Below the pieces are notes generated by a model. It was not told the origin of the DNA, ran no database searches, and saw nothing but the letters and a program-made list of their open reading frames with translations. Of a DNA stretch of 37,015 bases, positions 23,824 to 31,604 are shown piece after piece. Source of the DNA: Oscillospiraceae bacterium (GTDB lineage: Bacteria > Bacillota > Clostridia > Oscillospirales > QAMX01); NCBI GenBank assembly GCA_015067675.1, contig SVMB01000028.1, positions 1 through 37,015 on the forward strand, in the 5' to 3' direction. Each line of letters starts with the position of its first letter. The stretch's first letter is position 1. The translations under genes and the position numbers were made by a program.

Positions 23824-25122
23824 ATGAAAACTTCTGCTACTTTCGTCGCAGCAGGCGATATGTTCATGACCCGTCGCCTGCCTGAGAACGGCTACAAGGG
23901 CTTTGACGAGCTCGTGGCCTTCCTCAAGAGCTTTGACGTGCGCTTTGCCAATCTCGAGTTCACCGTCCATGACCGCGAGGGATATCCCGGCGCATTCTCC
24001 GGCGGTACCTGGTCCATGACCCATCCCAGCATCCTCGAGGATATCGAGAAGTTCGGCTTCAACCTCTATAACGCCGCCAATAACCATTCCATGGATTATT
24101 CTCACAATGGCCTGGAAGCCACCATGCGTTACCTGGAAGCCCGCAATATGCGCTATGCCGGTGTGGGCCGCAACCTCGCCGACGCTTCCGCGCCGGTCTA
24201 CATCGACTGCAATAACGCCCGCGTTGCCCTTGTCGCCGCCACTGCCAGCTTCCATGATTTCTGGATGGCCGGTGAGCAGCGCCGCGATATGCAGGGCCGT
24301 CCCGGTGTCAACGGTCTGCGCTTCACCGAGGATTTCCACGTGGAAAAGAAGTACATGGATGCCCTGAAGGAAATGGCGGATCCCATCCAGATCAACGCCG
24401 CCCGCAACCAGACCGTCAAGGAAGGCTTCGGCTCCAACGATGACGGCGTGTTCATGTTCGGTAAGCATCGCTTCATCGAGGACGAAAAGACCTTCCGCAA
24501 GACCACGCCCAATAAGGCCGATATGGCCCGTATCGCTGCCTCCATCCAGGAAGCCAGGCGTCAGGCGGACTACGTGCTCGTCAGCATCCACTGCCATGCC
24601 ATGAACAATGCCGATAAGGAGCAGCCTGCGGAGTTCCTCGAGACCTTCAGCCGCAGCTGCATCGATGCCGGCGCCATCGCAGTGCTGGGTCACGGTCCCC
24701 ATATTCTGCGCGGCATGGAGCATTACAAGAACGGCGTGATCTTCTACAGCCTCGGCGACTTCCTCTTTGAAAACGATACCACCACCCATCAGCCCTCCGA
24801 TTTCTACACCCAGTATAAGCTGCCCCACGACGCCGCTGTCGGTATGGGCATGGATACCCGTTCCAAGAACGGTACCATCGGTCTGGATACCGACTACCGC
24901 GTCTGGGAGAGCCTGGTGCCCTGCTTTACCGTCGAAAATGACAAAATCACCGAGATCAAACTGGTTCCCATTGATTTAAGCTTCAATCTGCCCCGTTATC
25001 GCAAGGGTCTGCCGGTTATTTCGCAGAATAAGTCAGTGATTGACAGATTTGCTAAAATGTCCGAGCCTTACGGAACCGAAATTGATTTCGTTGACGGCGT
25101 TGGAATCGTGAAAATTCCGTAA
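23824..25122 (+). CDS. CapA family protein (metallophosphatase-like)
   Basis: A 432-residue member of the CapA/PgsA family, related to calcineurin-like phosphatases. Family motifs appear in order: AAGDMFMTR near the start, NLEFTVHD, NAANNHSMDYS, VSIHCHAMNN, LGHGPHILRGME and FYSLGDFLFEN. In Bacillus, CapA takes part in making poly-gamma-glutamate capsule, but most CapA-like proteins have no known role. No signal peptide is visible here, unlike capsule-linked CapA, and no capB or capC is present, so capsule synthesis is not supported. AGGAAAGG precedes the ATG. It ends at a strong terminator (25171-25217). The cell-wall hydrolase upstream suggests a surface-related job, but this is weak. Confidence 0.85.
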   Translation: MKTSATFVAAGDMFMTRRLPENGYKGFDELVAFLKSFDVRFANLEFTVHDREGYPGAFSGGTWSMTHPSILEDIEKFGFNLYNAANNHSMDYSHNGLEATMRYLEARNMRYAGVGRNLADASAPVYIDCNNARVALVAATASFHDFWMAGEQRRDMQGRPGVNGLRFTEDFHVEKKYMDALKEMADPIQINAARNQTVKEGFGSNDDGVFMFGKHRFIEDEKTFRKTTPNKADMARIAASIQEARRQADYVLVSIHCHAMNNADKEQPAEFLETFSRSCIDAGAIAVLGHGPHILRGMEHYKNGVIFYSLGDFLFENDTTTHQPSDFYTQYKLPHDAAVGMGMDTRSKNGTIGLDTDYRVWESLVPCFTVENDKITEIKLVPIDLSFNLPRYRKGLPVISQNKSVIDRFAKMSEPYGTEIDFVDGVGIVKIP

Positions 25123-25170
25123 AAATTTCGGCGAAAATACAAAACACAAAAAATATTTTTGAATAAATTG

Positions 25171-25217
25171 AATAAACGGAATCTGTGGCTGTCACGACCG
25201 CAGATTCCGTTTATTTT
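25171..25217 (+). terminator. Rho-independent terminator after the CapA-family gene
   Basis: A perfect 15-bp stem pairs 25171-25185 with 25201-25215, followed by TTTATTTTG. It ends the DUF951, amidase and CapA transcript. Confidence 0.85.
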
Positions 25218-25231
25218 GCGAAACGGATGAT

Positions 25232-25260
25232 TTGCAAATGATGAAAAGAACGGTTATAAT
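25232..25260 (+). promoter_or_regulatory. Promoter for the PHP-family gene
   Basis: TTGCAA (25232-25237) and TATAAT (25255-25260) are separated by 17 bases. An AGGAGG site before the ATG at 25303 follows. Confidence 0.7.
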
Positions 25261-25302
25261 ACGCAAGGCAGCCCGAAAGATGTACAAAGGAGGTGTCCCC
25301 GC

Positions 25303-26124
25303 ATGAAGTATACCGATCTTCACGTTCACTCCACGTTTTCTTCCGACGGTCACAGCACGATCATCGAGCATTGTGAAAGAGCGCTGGCGCTCGGCCTGCG
25401 GGGTGTCGCCTTTACCGAGCATTACGACGCAATGACCTCCAATCCCTGGGGGCCAAGAGCCATGGACGGCAGAGCTTTTTACACGGAACACTCTGCCACG
25501 GCTCGACAGGCCGTTATGGAAGCGCAGGAGCGCTATAGCGGCCGTCTGGATGTGATCTATTCCATCGAACTGGGGCAGCCCTATGAGGAACCCCAGCGCT
25601 CCTGCGAATTTCTGGATGCTCACGATTTTGATTTTGTGCTCGGTTCCATCCACAACGTGGATGACGGTACCGACTACTATTATGTCGATTACGACGCAGG
25701 GGATCTGAACAAGATTCTGGATACCTATTACCGCAATCATCTGCGTCTGATCAAATTCGGACGTATCGATGCACTCGGTCATCTGGATTATCCGGTGCGC
25801 GTGCTGGAGGGAAAGCTCCCCAGACCCGCAACGATGATTGCCTACCGTGACGTGGCGATGGAAGTCGTGCGCGCCGCGGCACAGGCCGGTATCCCCATGG
25901 AGATCAACACCCGCGGATTGTTCCGCTGGTTTGGCCGCCTGAGTCCGGAGGATTGGGTACTGAAAGCTTACCGCGAATTTGGCGGTGAAGCGGTTACCTT
26001 GGGCACGGATGCCCATGATGCAGATGCGCTGGGCATTGGCCTGGACGCTGCAGCGGAGTGTGCACGCAGACTTGGACTGCGTGTGATCACCGGTTTCAAA
26101 AAACATATTCCAAGCTTTGATTGA
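25303..26124 (+). CDS. PHP domain phosphatase, histidinol-phosphatase (HisJ/HisK)-like
   Basis: A 273-residue PHP-domain hydrolase. The metal-binding motifs are seen in order: H7-x-H9 with D15, then H40 in FTEHYD, a histidine in GSIHNV, a histidine in GHLDY and the closing GTDAHD. Length and motif order match the histidinol-phosphatase branch, which dephosphorylates histidinol phosphate; no other his gene is close, so a different small phosphate ester is possible. AAGGAGGT precedes the ATG. It has its own promoter and is followed by a small GNRA hairpin and an aminotransferase gene 57 bases away; HisC-type aminotransferases would act just before this step, but the neighbour is not clearly HisC. 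Confidence 0.83.
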   Translation: MKYTDLHVHSTFSSDGHSTIIEHCERALALGLRGVAFTEHYDAMTSNPWGPRAMDGRAFYTEHSATARQAVMEAQERYSGRLDVIYSIELGQPYEEPQRSCEFLDAHDFDFVLGSIHNVDDGTDYYYVDYDAGDLNKILDTYYRNHLRLIKFGRIDALGHLDYPVRVLEGKLPRPATMIAYRDVAMEVVRAAAQAGIPMEINTRGLFRWFGRLSPEDWVLKAYREFGGEAVTLGTDAHDADALGIGLDAAAECARRLGLRVITGFKKHIPSFD

Positions 26125-26145
26125 TGCGCCTTTTTTCGGCCTTAT

Positions 26146-26161
26146 CCGCCGGAAACGGCGG
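26146..26161 (+). promoter_or_regulatory. Small GNRA hairpin before the aminotransferase ribosome site
   Basis: CCGCCG (26146-26151) pairs with 26156-26161 around a GAAA tetraloop, just upstream of AAGGAG. It may affect translation; with no T-tract after it, it is not a terminator. Confidence 0.3.
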
Positions 26162-26181
26162 TGTATAAGGAGAAAAAAGAT

Positions 26182-27360
26182 ATGGATTACTATAGCCTGA
26201 TGAACACCCGTGCCCGTGAGCTCAAGCCCTCGGGTATTCGTAAATACTTTGATCTCATCGGTATGGATGACGTGATCGCCCTTGGCGTCGGTCAGCCCGA
26301 CTTTCCCATGCCCGAGCGTGCCCGCGTCATCACCCAGGCATCCCTCGACGACGGTCATGTGCCTTATACCGCCAATGCCGGTGTGCTGAGCCTGCGTGAG
26401 GCCATCTGTGATTATCTGGATCGCCGCTTTGATCTGCACTTTGATCCCGTGGAAGAGACGCTGGTCACCGTCGGCGGCAGTGAAGCCATTGACCTGATGC
26501 TGCGCACTGTGATCAATCCCGGTGACGAAGTAATCGTCCCGGAGCCGACCTTCGTCTGCTACGGACCTCTCGCCGAGCTTTGCGGCGGCGTTAAGGTTTC
26601 GCTGCCCCTGCGCATGGAGGATGACTTCCGTCTGACGCCCGAGGCACTGCACCGTGTGCTCACGCCCAGGACCAAGGTGCTGGTTCTGCCGTTCCCCACC
26701 AATCCCACCGGCGGTGTTATGAGCCGCGAGGATCTGGAGGCCATCGGCGAGGTGCTGGAAGGTACCAATGTGCTGGTTCTCTCCGACGAAGTCTACGCTG
26801 AGCTTACCTATACCGGCGGCCATGTTTCTGCAGCTTCCATTCCGTCCCTGAAGGATCGCACCGTGCTTGTCAGCAGCACCTCCAAGCCCTACGCCATGAC
26901 CGGTCTGCGCATGGGTTATGCCTGCGGCCCGGCTCCCATCATCGCCGCCATGACCCGCGTGCACCAGTACGGCATCATGTCAGCTCCCACCACAGCCCAG
27001 ATCGCGGCCGAAGCCGCGCTTCGTGCCTGCGACGACGATATCGAGATCATGAAAGCAAGCTATGATCGCCGTCGCCGGATTATGCTCGAAGGTTTTGAAC
27101 GCATGGGTCTGCCCTGTTATGAACCCAAGGGTGCGTTCTACGTATTTCCCTGTATCCGTCAGTCGGGCCTGAGCTCCGAGGAGTTCTGCGACCGGCTGCT
27201 CAACGAAGGCCGTGTGGCCGTCGTTCCGGGTGATGCCTTCGGCGAGAGCGGAGAAGGCTATATCCGTATTTGCTATGCCTATGCCGAAGAGGATCTGCGT
27301 GAAGCCCTGCGCCGCATGGAGATATTCTGGAAACGTGTGACGCAGTGCGCCGCTGAATAA
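26182..27360 (+). CDS. PLP-dependent class I/II aminotransferase
   Basis: A 392-residue fold-type I aminotransferase. The PLP lysine is K235 in SSTSKPYAMTGLRMGY, and the cofactor-binding LSDEVYAE segment and NPTGG motif are present; the N-terminal GVGQPDFPMP segment is typical of the AspC/PatA group. It probably transfers amino groups between aspartate, alanine or aromatic amino acids and 2-oxoglutarate; the exact substrate cannot be told from sequence. The start at 26182 has AAGGAG nine bases upstream; a GTG at 26161 lies before that site. The upstream PHP phosphatase makes a HisC-like role conceivable, but the motifs resemble general aspartate-type enzymes. A promoter for ispE follows directly. 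Confidence 0.85.
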   Translation: MDYYSLMNTRARELKPSGIRKYFDLIGMDDVIALGVGQPDFPMPERARVITQASLDDGHVPYTANAGVLSLREAICDYLDRRFDLHFDPVEETLVTVGGSEAIDLMLRTVINPGDEVIVPEPTFVCYGPLAELCGGVKVSLPLRMEDDFRLTPEALHRVLTPRTKVLVLPFPTNPTGGVMSREDLEAIGEVLEGTNVLVLSDEVYAELTYTGGHVSAASIPSLKDRTVLVSSTSKPYAMTGLRMGYACGPAPIIAAMTRVHQYGIMSAPTTAQIAAEAALRACDDDIEIMKASYDRRRRIMLEGFERMGLPCYEPKGAFYVFPCIRQSGLSSEEFCDRLLNEGRVAVVPGDAFGESGEGYIRICYAYAEEDLREALRRMEIFWKRVTQCAAE

Positions 27361-27370
27361 CAGAAAAGGG

Positions 27371-27399
27371 TTGACAACCCCTTCTTTCCATGCGATAAT
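27371..27399 (+). promoter_or_regulatory. Promoter for ispE
   Basis: TTGACA (27371-27376), a 17-base spacer and GATAAT (27394-27399). The -35 sits inside a short near-palindrome (AAGGGTTG A CAACCCC). Confidence 0.65.
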
Positions 27400-27432
27400 A
27401 ATTTAGTTGAGAGCATGGAAGGAGGGGTTGTT

Positions 27433-28302
27433 GTGCGTTTGACCGTCCCGGCTTATGCAAAAATCAATTTGTCGCTGGATGTTGTCAACCGCCGTGAGGA
27501 TGGTTATCATAATCTCCGCATGGTGATGCAGACAGTATCCCTCAATGACACGCTGACGGTTGAAACCACCGATGCCCCGGGCTTTGTAATGCGCTGCAAT
27601 GCCGGGCATCTTCCTGTGGATGGAAAGAATCTGGTCATTGCGGCGGCCAACCGCTTCTTTGAATACAGCGGGATTACCCCCTGCGGCCTTTCCATCGATC
27701 TTGAAAAGCGCATCCCGGTGGCAGCCGGTCTTGCAGGTGGCAGTACCGATGCCGCGGCGATGCTGCGAGTGCTCAACCGGATGTTTAAAACGAACTATAC
27801 GGCGGATGAGCTGCGTGCAATGGCTTTGCCGCTGGGCGCCGATGTGCCCTACTGTATCGAAGGCGGCACATCGCTCGCCGAGGGAATCGGCGAGATCCTG
27901 ACACCGCTTTCTTCGCTGCCCGAATGCCGGATACTGCTGTGCAAGCCTGCGTTTGGCGTGTCAACCCCGGCGGTCTTTTCCCGCATCAACTGGCGGGAGA
28001 TCGTCTATCGTCCGGACACGGCGGGAATCCTTACATCGCTGGAAAAGGGACATCTGGCAGGAGTTGCCAGACGCATGTACAACGTGCTTGAACCGGTTCC
28101 AACCCGGGATCACCCCGAGATCGGCGAAATCAGGCGCAGGATGCTGGACTGTGACGCACTCGGCAGCGTCATGAGCGGTTCCGGCCCCACAGTTGTGGGT
28201 CTTTTTGACGACGAAGATGCTGCACAGAGAGCATACAGTGTGCTAAGAGCGCAGTATCATGATACATTTCTGCTGCGGCCGATGCCGCGGCAAACCGTGT
28301 GA
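27433..28302 (+). CDS. ispE: 4-diphosphocytidyl-2-C-methyl-D-erythritol kinase
   Basis: A 289-residue GHMP kinase of the non-mevalonate isoprenoid pathway, phosphorylating diphosphocytidyl-methylerythritol. The N-terminal PAYAKINLSL motif contains the catalytic K10; the ATP loop PVAAGLAGGSTDAAA is followed by GADVPY, with the catalytic D137. A late GSVMSGSGPTVVG motif closes the fold. The start at 27433 is a GTG with GGAGG seven bases upstream; an upstream in-frame ATG (27415) lies before that site and would give 295 residues. It has its own promoter and a small hairpin at the end, followed by a tRNA gene. Presence of ispE shows the organism uses the MEP route. Confidence 0.95.
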   Translation: MRLTVPAYAKINLSLDVVNRREDGYHNLRMVMQTVSLNDTLTVETTDAPGFVMRCNAGHLPVDGKNLVIAAANRFFEYSGITPCGLSIDLEKRIPVAAGLAGGSTDAAAMLRVLNRMFKTNYTADELRAMALPLGADVPYCIEGGTSLAEGIGEILTPLSSLPECRILLCKPAFGVSTPAVFSRINWREIVYRPDTAGILTSLEKGHLAGVARRMYNVLEPVPTRDHPEIGEIRRRMLDCDALGSVMSGSGPTVVGLFDDEDAAQRAYSVLRAQYHDTFLLRPMPRQTV

Positions 28303-28308
28303 CAAAGC

Positions 28309-28332
28309 GGCAGCTGTTTGGCAGCTGCCTTC
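28309..28332 (+). terminator. Short hairpin after ispE
   Basis: GGCAGCTG (28309-28316) pairs with CAGCTGCC (28322-28329) around a five-base loop, followed by only two T. It may attenuate readthrough into the tRNA. Confidence 0.4.
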
Positions 28333-28336
28333 ATAT

Positions 28337-28419
28337 GCGGGTATGGCGGAATTGGCAGACGCGCCGGATTTAGGTTCCGGTGGGCAACCGTGCAGGTTCA
28401 AGTCCTGTTACCCGCACCA
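28337..28419 (+). tRNA. tRNA-Leu with UAG anticodon
   Basis: The acceptor stem GCGGGTA (28337-28343) pairs with TACCCGC (28409-28415). The anticodon loop TTTAGGT gives anticodon TAG (CUN leucine codons), a long variable arm as in leucine tRNAs follows, the T-loop is GTTCAAG, and the 3' CCA is encoded (28417-28419). Confidence 0.95.
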
Positions 28420-28492
28420 AATCAATATAATCCGAAGCGGATCTTCATAGTGGGAGACGGGTTCGGATTATTATCATGAGGAGAACTGTACT

Positions 28493-29254
28493 ATGGCCGC
28501 AGAATGTAGATATGATGACCGCAAGCTGATCAATCCCGAAACTATCCCGCTCTATGCCCGGACGAATGAAGCATTCCTGGAAGGGGATGTCAAAGGTATC
28601 ATCGTTGAACTTCCGGGACTGGGCGGCAGTTCCTGTCTGGGCGGCTTGATTGAGATGGGAGATTACGCAAACGATCATGCGTTGGCCTTTGCAAAGAAAG
28701 GCATCCTGCTTCTTTACATATTCCCGGGGCCGTGGAGCTGGGGCAACCGCGCGGCGATTCGCATAACCGATGCCGTTGTAGCGGCTGCTGCGGAGAAGTA
28801 TCATCTCCCGGACGGCTTTCCGTTGGCCGTCAGCGGCGGCAGTATGGGTGGTGTCGGTGCGCTGATGTACACTGCGGATACACGATATCCTCTGAAAGCT
28901 TGTTTTGCCGCATGTCCCTGTGTGGATGTTCCGGCATGCTTCAATACGCGTTCCGATTTCCCCAGAACGTACATCAGTGCCGTAGCCGGTTACGATATGG
29001 AACTGGAAGAAGCGCTGAAAAGGATATCGCCGATTCATCGCATCGACGATATGCCGGACATTTTTTATTACATCTCCAGTGACGGTGCCGATGAACTCTT
29101 TGCAGAGTCCCTGTGTGATCGCTACGTCGATGAGCTTCGCATGAGAGGCCATGACGTCATGTATCGTCGGCAGCCCGGAAAGCTGCACGGTCAGTTTCTG
29201 CCGGAAGTGTGGCAGGAAATGCATGTGCTGATGGAGAAATGCATTCTGGAGTAA
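28493..29254 (+). CDS. Alpha/beta hydrolase family protein
   Basis: A 253-residue serine hydrolase. The nucleophile elbow SGGSMGGVG places the catalytic serine at S117; candidate partners are an aspartate in SDGADELF (D197 or D200) and H232 in KLHGQF. The order matches prolyl-oligopeptidase-like esterases and peptidases. There is no signal peptide, so it acts in the cytoplasm. An earlier LPGLGGSS segment resembles the oxyanion-hole region. AGGAG lies before the ATG. The substrate is unknown. It is followed within 40 bases by the hairpin-rich end of an IS200-type element, whose insertion may have separated it from later genes. Confidence 0.8.
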   Translation: MAAECRYDDRKLINPETIPLYARTNEAFLEGDVKGIIVELPGLGGSSCLGGLIEMGDYANDHALAFAKKGILLLYIFPGPWSWGNRAAIRITDAVVAAAAEKYHLPDGFPLAVSGGSMGGVGALMYTADTRYPLKACFAACPCVDVPACFNTRSDFPRTYISAVAGYDMELEEALKRISPIHRIDDMPDIFYYISSDGADELFAESLCDRYVDELRMRGHDVMYRRQPGKLHGQFLPEVWQEMHVLMEKCILE

Positions 29255-29289
29255 GTCTGCGCATCACGTTGAACTGATTTTGGGGATCA

Positions 29290-29413
29290 AAACCACGCGT
29301 AAAACGCGTGGTTTGCACAGCCCCTTCAAGGGGCAATTACAGGCTCAACCCCTAAAGGGGTATTGAAGGTTTGACACCGCATTACTATTTCAGGCCGCCG
29401 CTAAAGCGGCCTG
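29290..29413. repeat. Four consecutive hairpins at the 3' end of the IS200-type element
   Basis: Hairpins are at 29290-29314 (arms of 11 bp, AAA loop), 29320-29334 (GCCCC/GGGGC), 29348-29361 (ACCCC/GGGGT) and 29391-29413 (CAGGCCGC/GCGGCCTG). Some may be recognition hairpins for TnpA; others may block transcription. Confidence 0.7.
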
Positions 29414-29424
29414 ATTTTTATGCC

Positions 29425-29892
29425 CTATTTGTTCTTCTCGCCCGTAAACGGATCTATATACTCGCTAATTGTCATTTGGTCCTTGCTATAATCCTCTTCC
29501 AATTGGTTTCGGATATATTCTCGGATCTTCTTTTCATTCTTTCCCACAGTGTCTACATAGTACCCTCTACACCAAAAGTGTCGATTTCCATATTTGTATT
29601 TCATTTTTGCATGTCTGTCAAATATCATCAGTGAACTTTTTCCCTTGAGATATCCCACAAACTGTGCTATACTCAAATACGGTGGTATGCTTACCAGCAT
29701 GTGAATATGATCTGCACACGCTTCTGCCTCGAGTATTTCCACTTTTTTCGCTTCGCACAATTGCCTGAGTATTTGTCCTATTTCCGCCTTTAATTTCCCA
29801 TATATCACTTTTCTTCGATACTTTGGTGCAAATACTATATGATATTCGCATCTATATGTCGAGTGGGACAATGTTTTTACTTCATTCTTCAT
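29425..29892 (-). CDS. tnpA: IS200/IS605 family transposase TnpA
   Basis: A 155-residue Y1 transposase that moves single-stranded DNA. The HUH motif is H62-I-H64 (ADHIHML) and the catalytic tyrosine is Y126 in KIREYIRNQ. The early YHIVFAPKYRR motif is typical. Length is normal for the family and the gene is intact, so the element may be active. The start at 29892 has GGAGG eight bases upstream; an in-frame start at 29943 has no such site. No tnpB or IscB gene is present, so it is IS200-like. Its AT content is higher than that of neighbouring genes, consistent with recent arrival. Confidence 0.93.
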   Translation of the reverse strand: MKNEVKTLSHSTYRCEYHIVFAPKYRRKVIYGKLKAEIGQILRQLCEAKKVEILEAEACADHIHMLVSIPPYLSIAQFVGYLKGKSSLMIFDRHAKMKYKYGNRHFWCRGYYVDTVGKNEKKIREYIRNQLEEDYSKDQMTISEYIDPFTGEKNK

Positions 29893-29979
29893 GTCAATAA
29901 CCTCCTTGTGACTTTGGTAATGCGGTCGCCAAACCTTTACCATTCTATCACTTGGAGGTTATTTGCTAAAGCTTTTTTT

Positions 29980-30007
29980 ACCCCCAGTTCAACTGGGGGT
30001 TTTTTTC
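29980..30007. repeat. Right-end hairpin with T-tract of the IS element
   Basis: ACCCCCAGT (29980-29988) pairs with ACTGGGGGT (29992-30000), flanked by seven T on each side. In IS200 such a hairpin upstream of tnpA limits transcription entering from outside. Confidence 0.7.
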
Positions 30008-30017
30008 GCTAAAGCTC

Positions 30018-30058
30018 CAATAAAACAAGAACCGGCTCCTTCGGGAGCCGGTTCTTGT
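30018..30058 (-). terminator. Terminator of the acyltransferase-like gene
   Basis: A perfect 15-bp stem pairs 30025-30039 with 30044-30058 around a TTCG loop (CGAA on the minus strand). Reading leftward it is followed by TTTTATT. It ends the gene at 30067-30960. Confidence 0.85.
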
Positions 30059-30066
30059 ATCTATGC

Positions 30067-30960
30067 TTATTTGGAGTATACGAAAAAACCCCGTCCGGTG
30101 CCGGTGATGCCGCCTGATTTCATGTAATCCTTGTAGGCCTTGCGGATGAAGCTGTCCTCGGGATAATCATCGTAGCTGCCGGTGAAATCCATGTCGAAAA
30201 TGCGCCAGGCATTGCGGTGCTCGCCTTCGGGTTCGTGAGTGAAGGACACGATGTTAAAACGGTCCATAAAACGCCGGACGTTGGACTTTTCGTGGAGAAT
30301 CTTGTAGTGGATGTCCGAGAGAATCCAGCTGCTGCAGTGGAAAACTACCGGCGCACCGTCGAGGCGGGGACGGAAGAATTCTGCTGCCCTGTCAAAGGCG
30401 TCGTCACAGTTTGCGGGGTTAAACGGAGTCAGCGTGCGGGGAATATGGATGTTGATGACCCGGTCACCGGGGGAGAGCGTGAGTCCGTCGACTTCGTAGG
30501 TCTGGGTGAGTTCAATGAACTCAAACTGCAGCCGTCCGAATCCAAAACGGGTCATGTTGAAGAAACCTGCAAACCAACCGGCGACAAAGCTGCCGTGCAT
30601 GCCCTTTACGGCCTGGCATTCCCAGAGCTTCCATTTCAGATCGCACATGCAGTCAAACCAGATGCTGTCGGCGATGCCGTTTTCGCGGTACAGCTTGCGC
30701 AGATGCCCGGACCAACAGACAAAGAGCAGCAGCTGGGCACTGTACATATGCACATTCGCCAGTTCACCGGCAGTTTTTGCTTTTTCAAGGTATTGTGCGT
30801 AATCAAGAAGGATATTTTCTTTGTAAGCGTGCATGCATTCCTGCCAGATGGCAGCGGATTCGGGATTGGTAAGTATTTTTGCAAGATCATGGCAAAGTGC
30901 ATCGGTGGCTTCCGCACCAAAATCGATCTCCGTCATAAAACTGCGGGCGTAGTCTATCAT
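30067..30960 (-). CDS. Acyltransferase domain protein (NAT_N/GNAT_C-type)
   Basis: A 297-residue cytoplasmic protein resembling clostridial proteins annotated as acyltransferase domain-containing (an N-terminal helical NAT_N part and a GNAT-like C-terminal part). Visible family segments are GRLQFEFIEL, LSPGDRVINIHIPR and a late SSWILSDIHYKIL. No signal peptide is present. A substrate is not known. The start at 30960 was chosen because GGAGG lies eight bases upstream; an in-frame ATG at 30975 overlaps that site. The gene has its own promoter (30993-31021) and a strong terminator, so it is monocistronic and divergent from the PPOX gene cluster. Confidence 0.7.
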   Translation of the reverse strand: MIDYARSFMTEIDFGAEATDALCHDLAKILTNPESAAIWQECMHAYKENILLDYAQYLEKAKTAGELANVHMYSAQLLLFVCWSGHLRKLYRENGIADSIWFDCMCDLKWKLWECQAVKGMHGSFVAGWFAGFFNMTRFGFGRLQFEFIELTQTYEVDGLTLSPGDRVINIHIPRTLTPFNPANCDDAFDRAAEFFRPRLDGAPVVFHCSSWILSDIHYKILHEKSNVRRFMDRFNIVSFTHEPEGEHRNAWRIFDMDFTGSYDDYPEDSFIRKAYKDYMKSGGITGTGRGFFVYSK

Positions 30961-30992
30961 AAATTCATCCTCCATCGTTTCTCTACACTTGC

Positions 30993-31021
30993 ATTATACT
31001 GTATCTTTTTGCGTTTTGCAA
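30993..31021 (-). promoter_or_regulatory. Promoter of the acyltransferase-like gene
   Basis: Reading leftward, TTGCAA (31021-31016) and TATAAT (30998-30993) are 17 bases apart. Confidence 0.75.
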
Positions 31022-31051
31022 TACCGGTGTCATGAAGTCTTTAGCGTCTGA

Positions 31052-31081
31052 TTGACAGAGACAGGAACATCATGTTATAAT
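31052..31081 (+). promoter_or_regulatory. Promoter of the PPOX gene cluster
   Basis: TTGACA (31052-31057) and TATAAT (31076-31081) have an 18-base spacer. It is divergent from the acyltransferase-like promoter. Confidence 0.75.
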
Positions 31082-31111
31082 ACCTACAAACAAATGTATG
31101 GAGTTGATTGA

Positions 31112-31588
31112 ATGTTTCGGGAAATGATTCGTAAAAACAGGGCCATTCCGGCTGAAGAATGCCTGGAACTGCTCAAAAGCACCAAGCGCGGCGTACTGTC
31201 CGTACTGGGGGATGATGACTACCCATACGGTATGCCGATGAATCACTGGTATAACGAGGCTGACGGCGCCATTTATTTTCACAGCGGCAATGTCGGACAC
31301 CGTCTTGAGGCGATCAAAGCCCATGACAAGGTTTCTTTCTGCGTGATGGATGACGGTGAGCGGCATGATGGCGAATGGGCGCTCAATTTTCGCAGCGTGA
31401 TTGTATTCGGACGCATCAGCATTGTGGAAGACCCGGACACTGTGGCAGAGTTTACCCGTCAGCTCAGCTACAAGTTCACCCAGGACGAAGCGTATATCCA
31501 AAAGGAAATCGAACAGCATCTGCACAGAACGATTCTGCTGCGGCTCAAACCTGAACATATCTGCGGCAAGCGCGTAAACGAATCCTGA
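31112..31588 (+). CDS. Pyridoxamine 5'-phosphate oxidase-like FMN-binding protein
   Basis: A 158-residue split-barrel protein of the PPOX class (NimA-like). Family signs are GVLSVLGDDDYPYGMPMNHWY near residue 27, a segment in which the pattern fits FMN-phosphate binding, and the IYFHSGNVGHRLEAI stretch. Members bind FMN, or in NimA-like cases act on nitroimidazoles, heme or unknown small molecules. The size fits NimA-like proteins better than true PdxH (about 210 residues). GGAG lies eight bases before the ATG. It leads a three-gene group with a TIGR04076 protein and a GNAT acetyltransferase, spaced 16 bases or overlapping. Confidence 0.83.
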   Translation: MFREMIRKNRAIPAEECLELLKSTKRGVLSVLGDDDYPYGMPMNHWYNEADGAIYFHSGNVGHRLEAIKAHDKVSFCVMDDGERHDGEWALNFRSVIVFGRISIVEDPDTVAEFTRQLSYKFTQDEAYIQKEIEQHLHRTILLRLKPEHICGKRVNES

Positions 31589-31604
31589 ACGGGAGGCGGC
31601 GCAA

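Larger units (their letters stand above)
29289..30007 (-). mobile_element. IS200/IS605-type insertion sequence, single transposase
   Basis: A compact element with only tnpA, flanked by hairpin-rich ends. Left-hand hairpins lie between 29290 and 29413; the right-hand hairpin is at 29980-30000, followed by seven T. The AT-rich gene contrasts with its neighbours. Exact boundaries are not determined, because such elements leave no target duplication. Confidence 0.75.

Noticed and set aside
23824-25122. Poly-gamma-glutamate capsule locus linked to the D-glutamate operon
   Set aside because: Only a CapA-like gene is present, without capB, capC or an export signal, and it lies about 13 kb away in a separate operon.
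25192-26964. Long minus-strand frame opposite the PHP phosphatase and aminotransferase genes
   Set aside because: It crosses two well-supported genes and a terminator, and its protein has no recognisable family pattern.
28259-28450. Small open frame running through the tRNA-Leu gene
   Set aside because: It overlaps the complete tRNA and has no ribosome site; its sequence is the translated tRNA.
29290-29413. Series of short hairpins as a CRISPR array
   Set aside because: The repeats differ in sequence and spacing, no cas gene is near, and they flank a transposase as IS200 ends.
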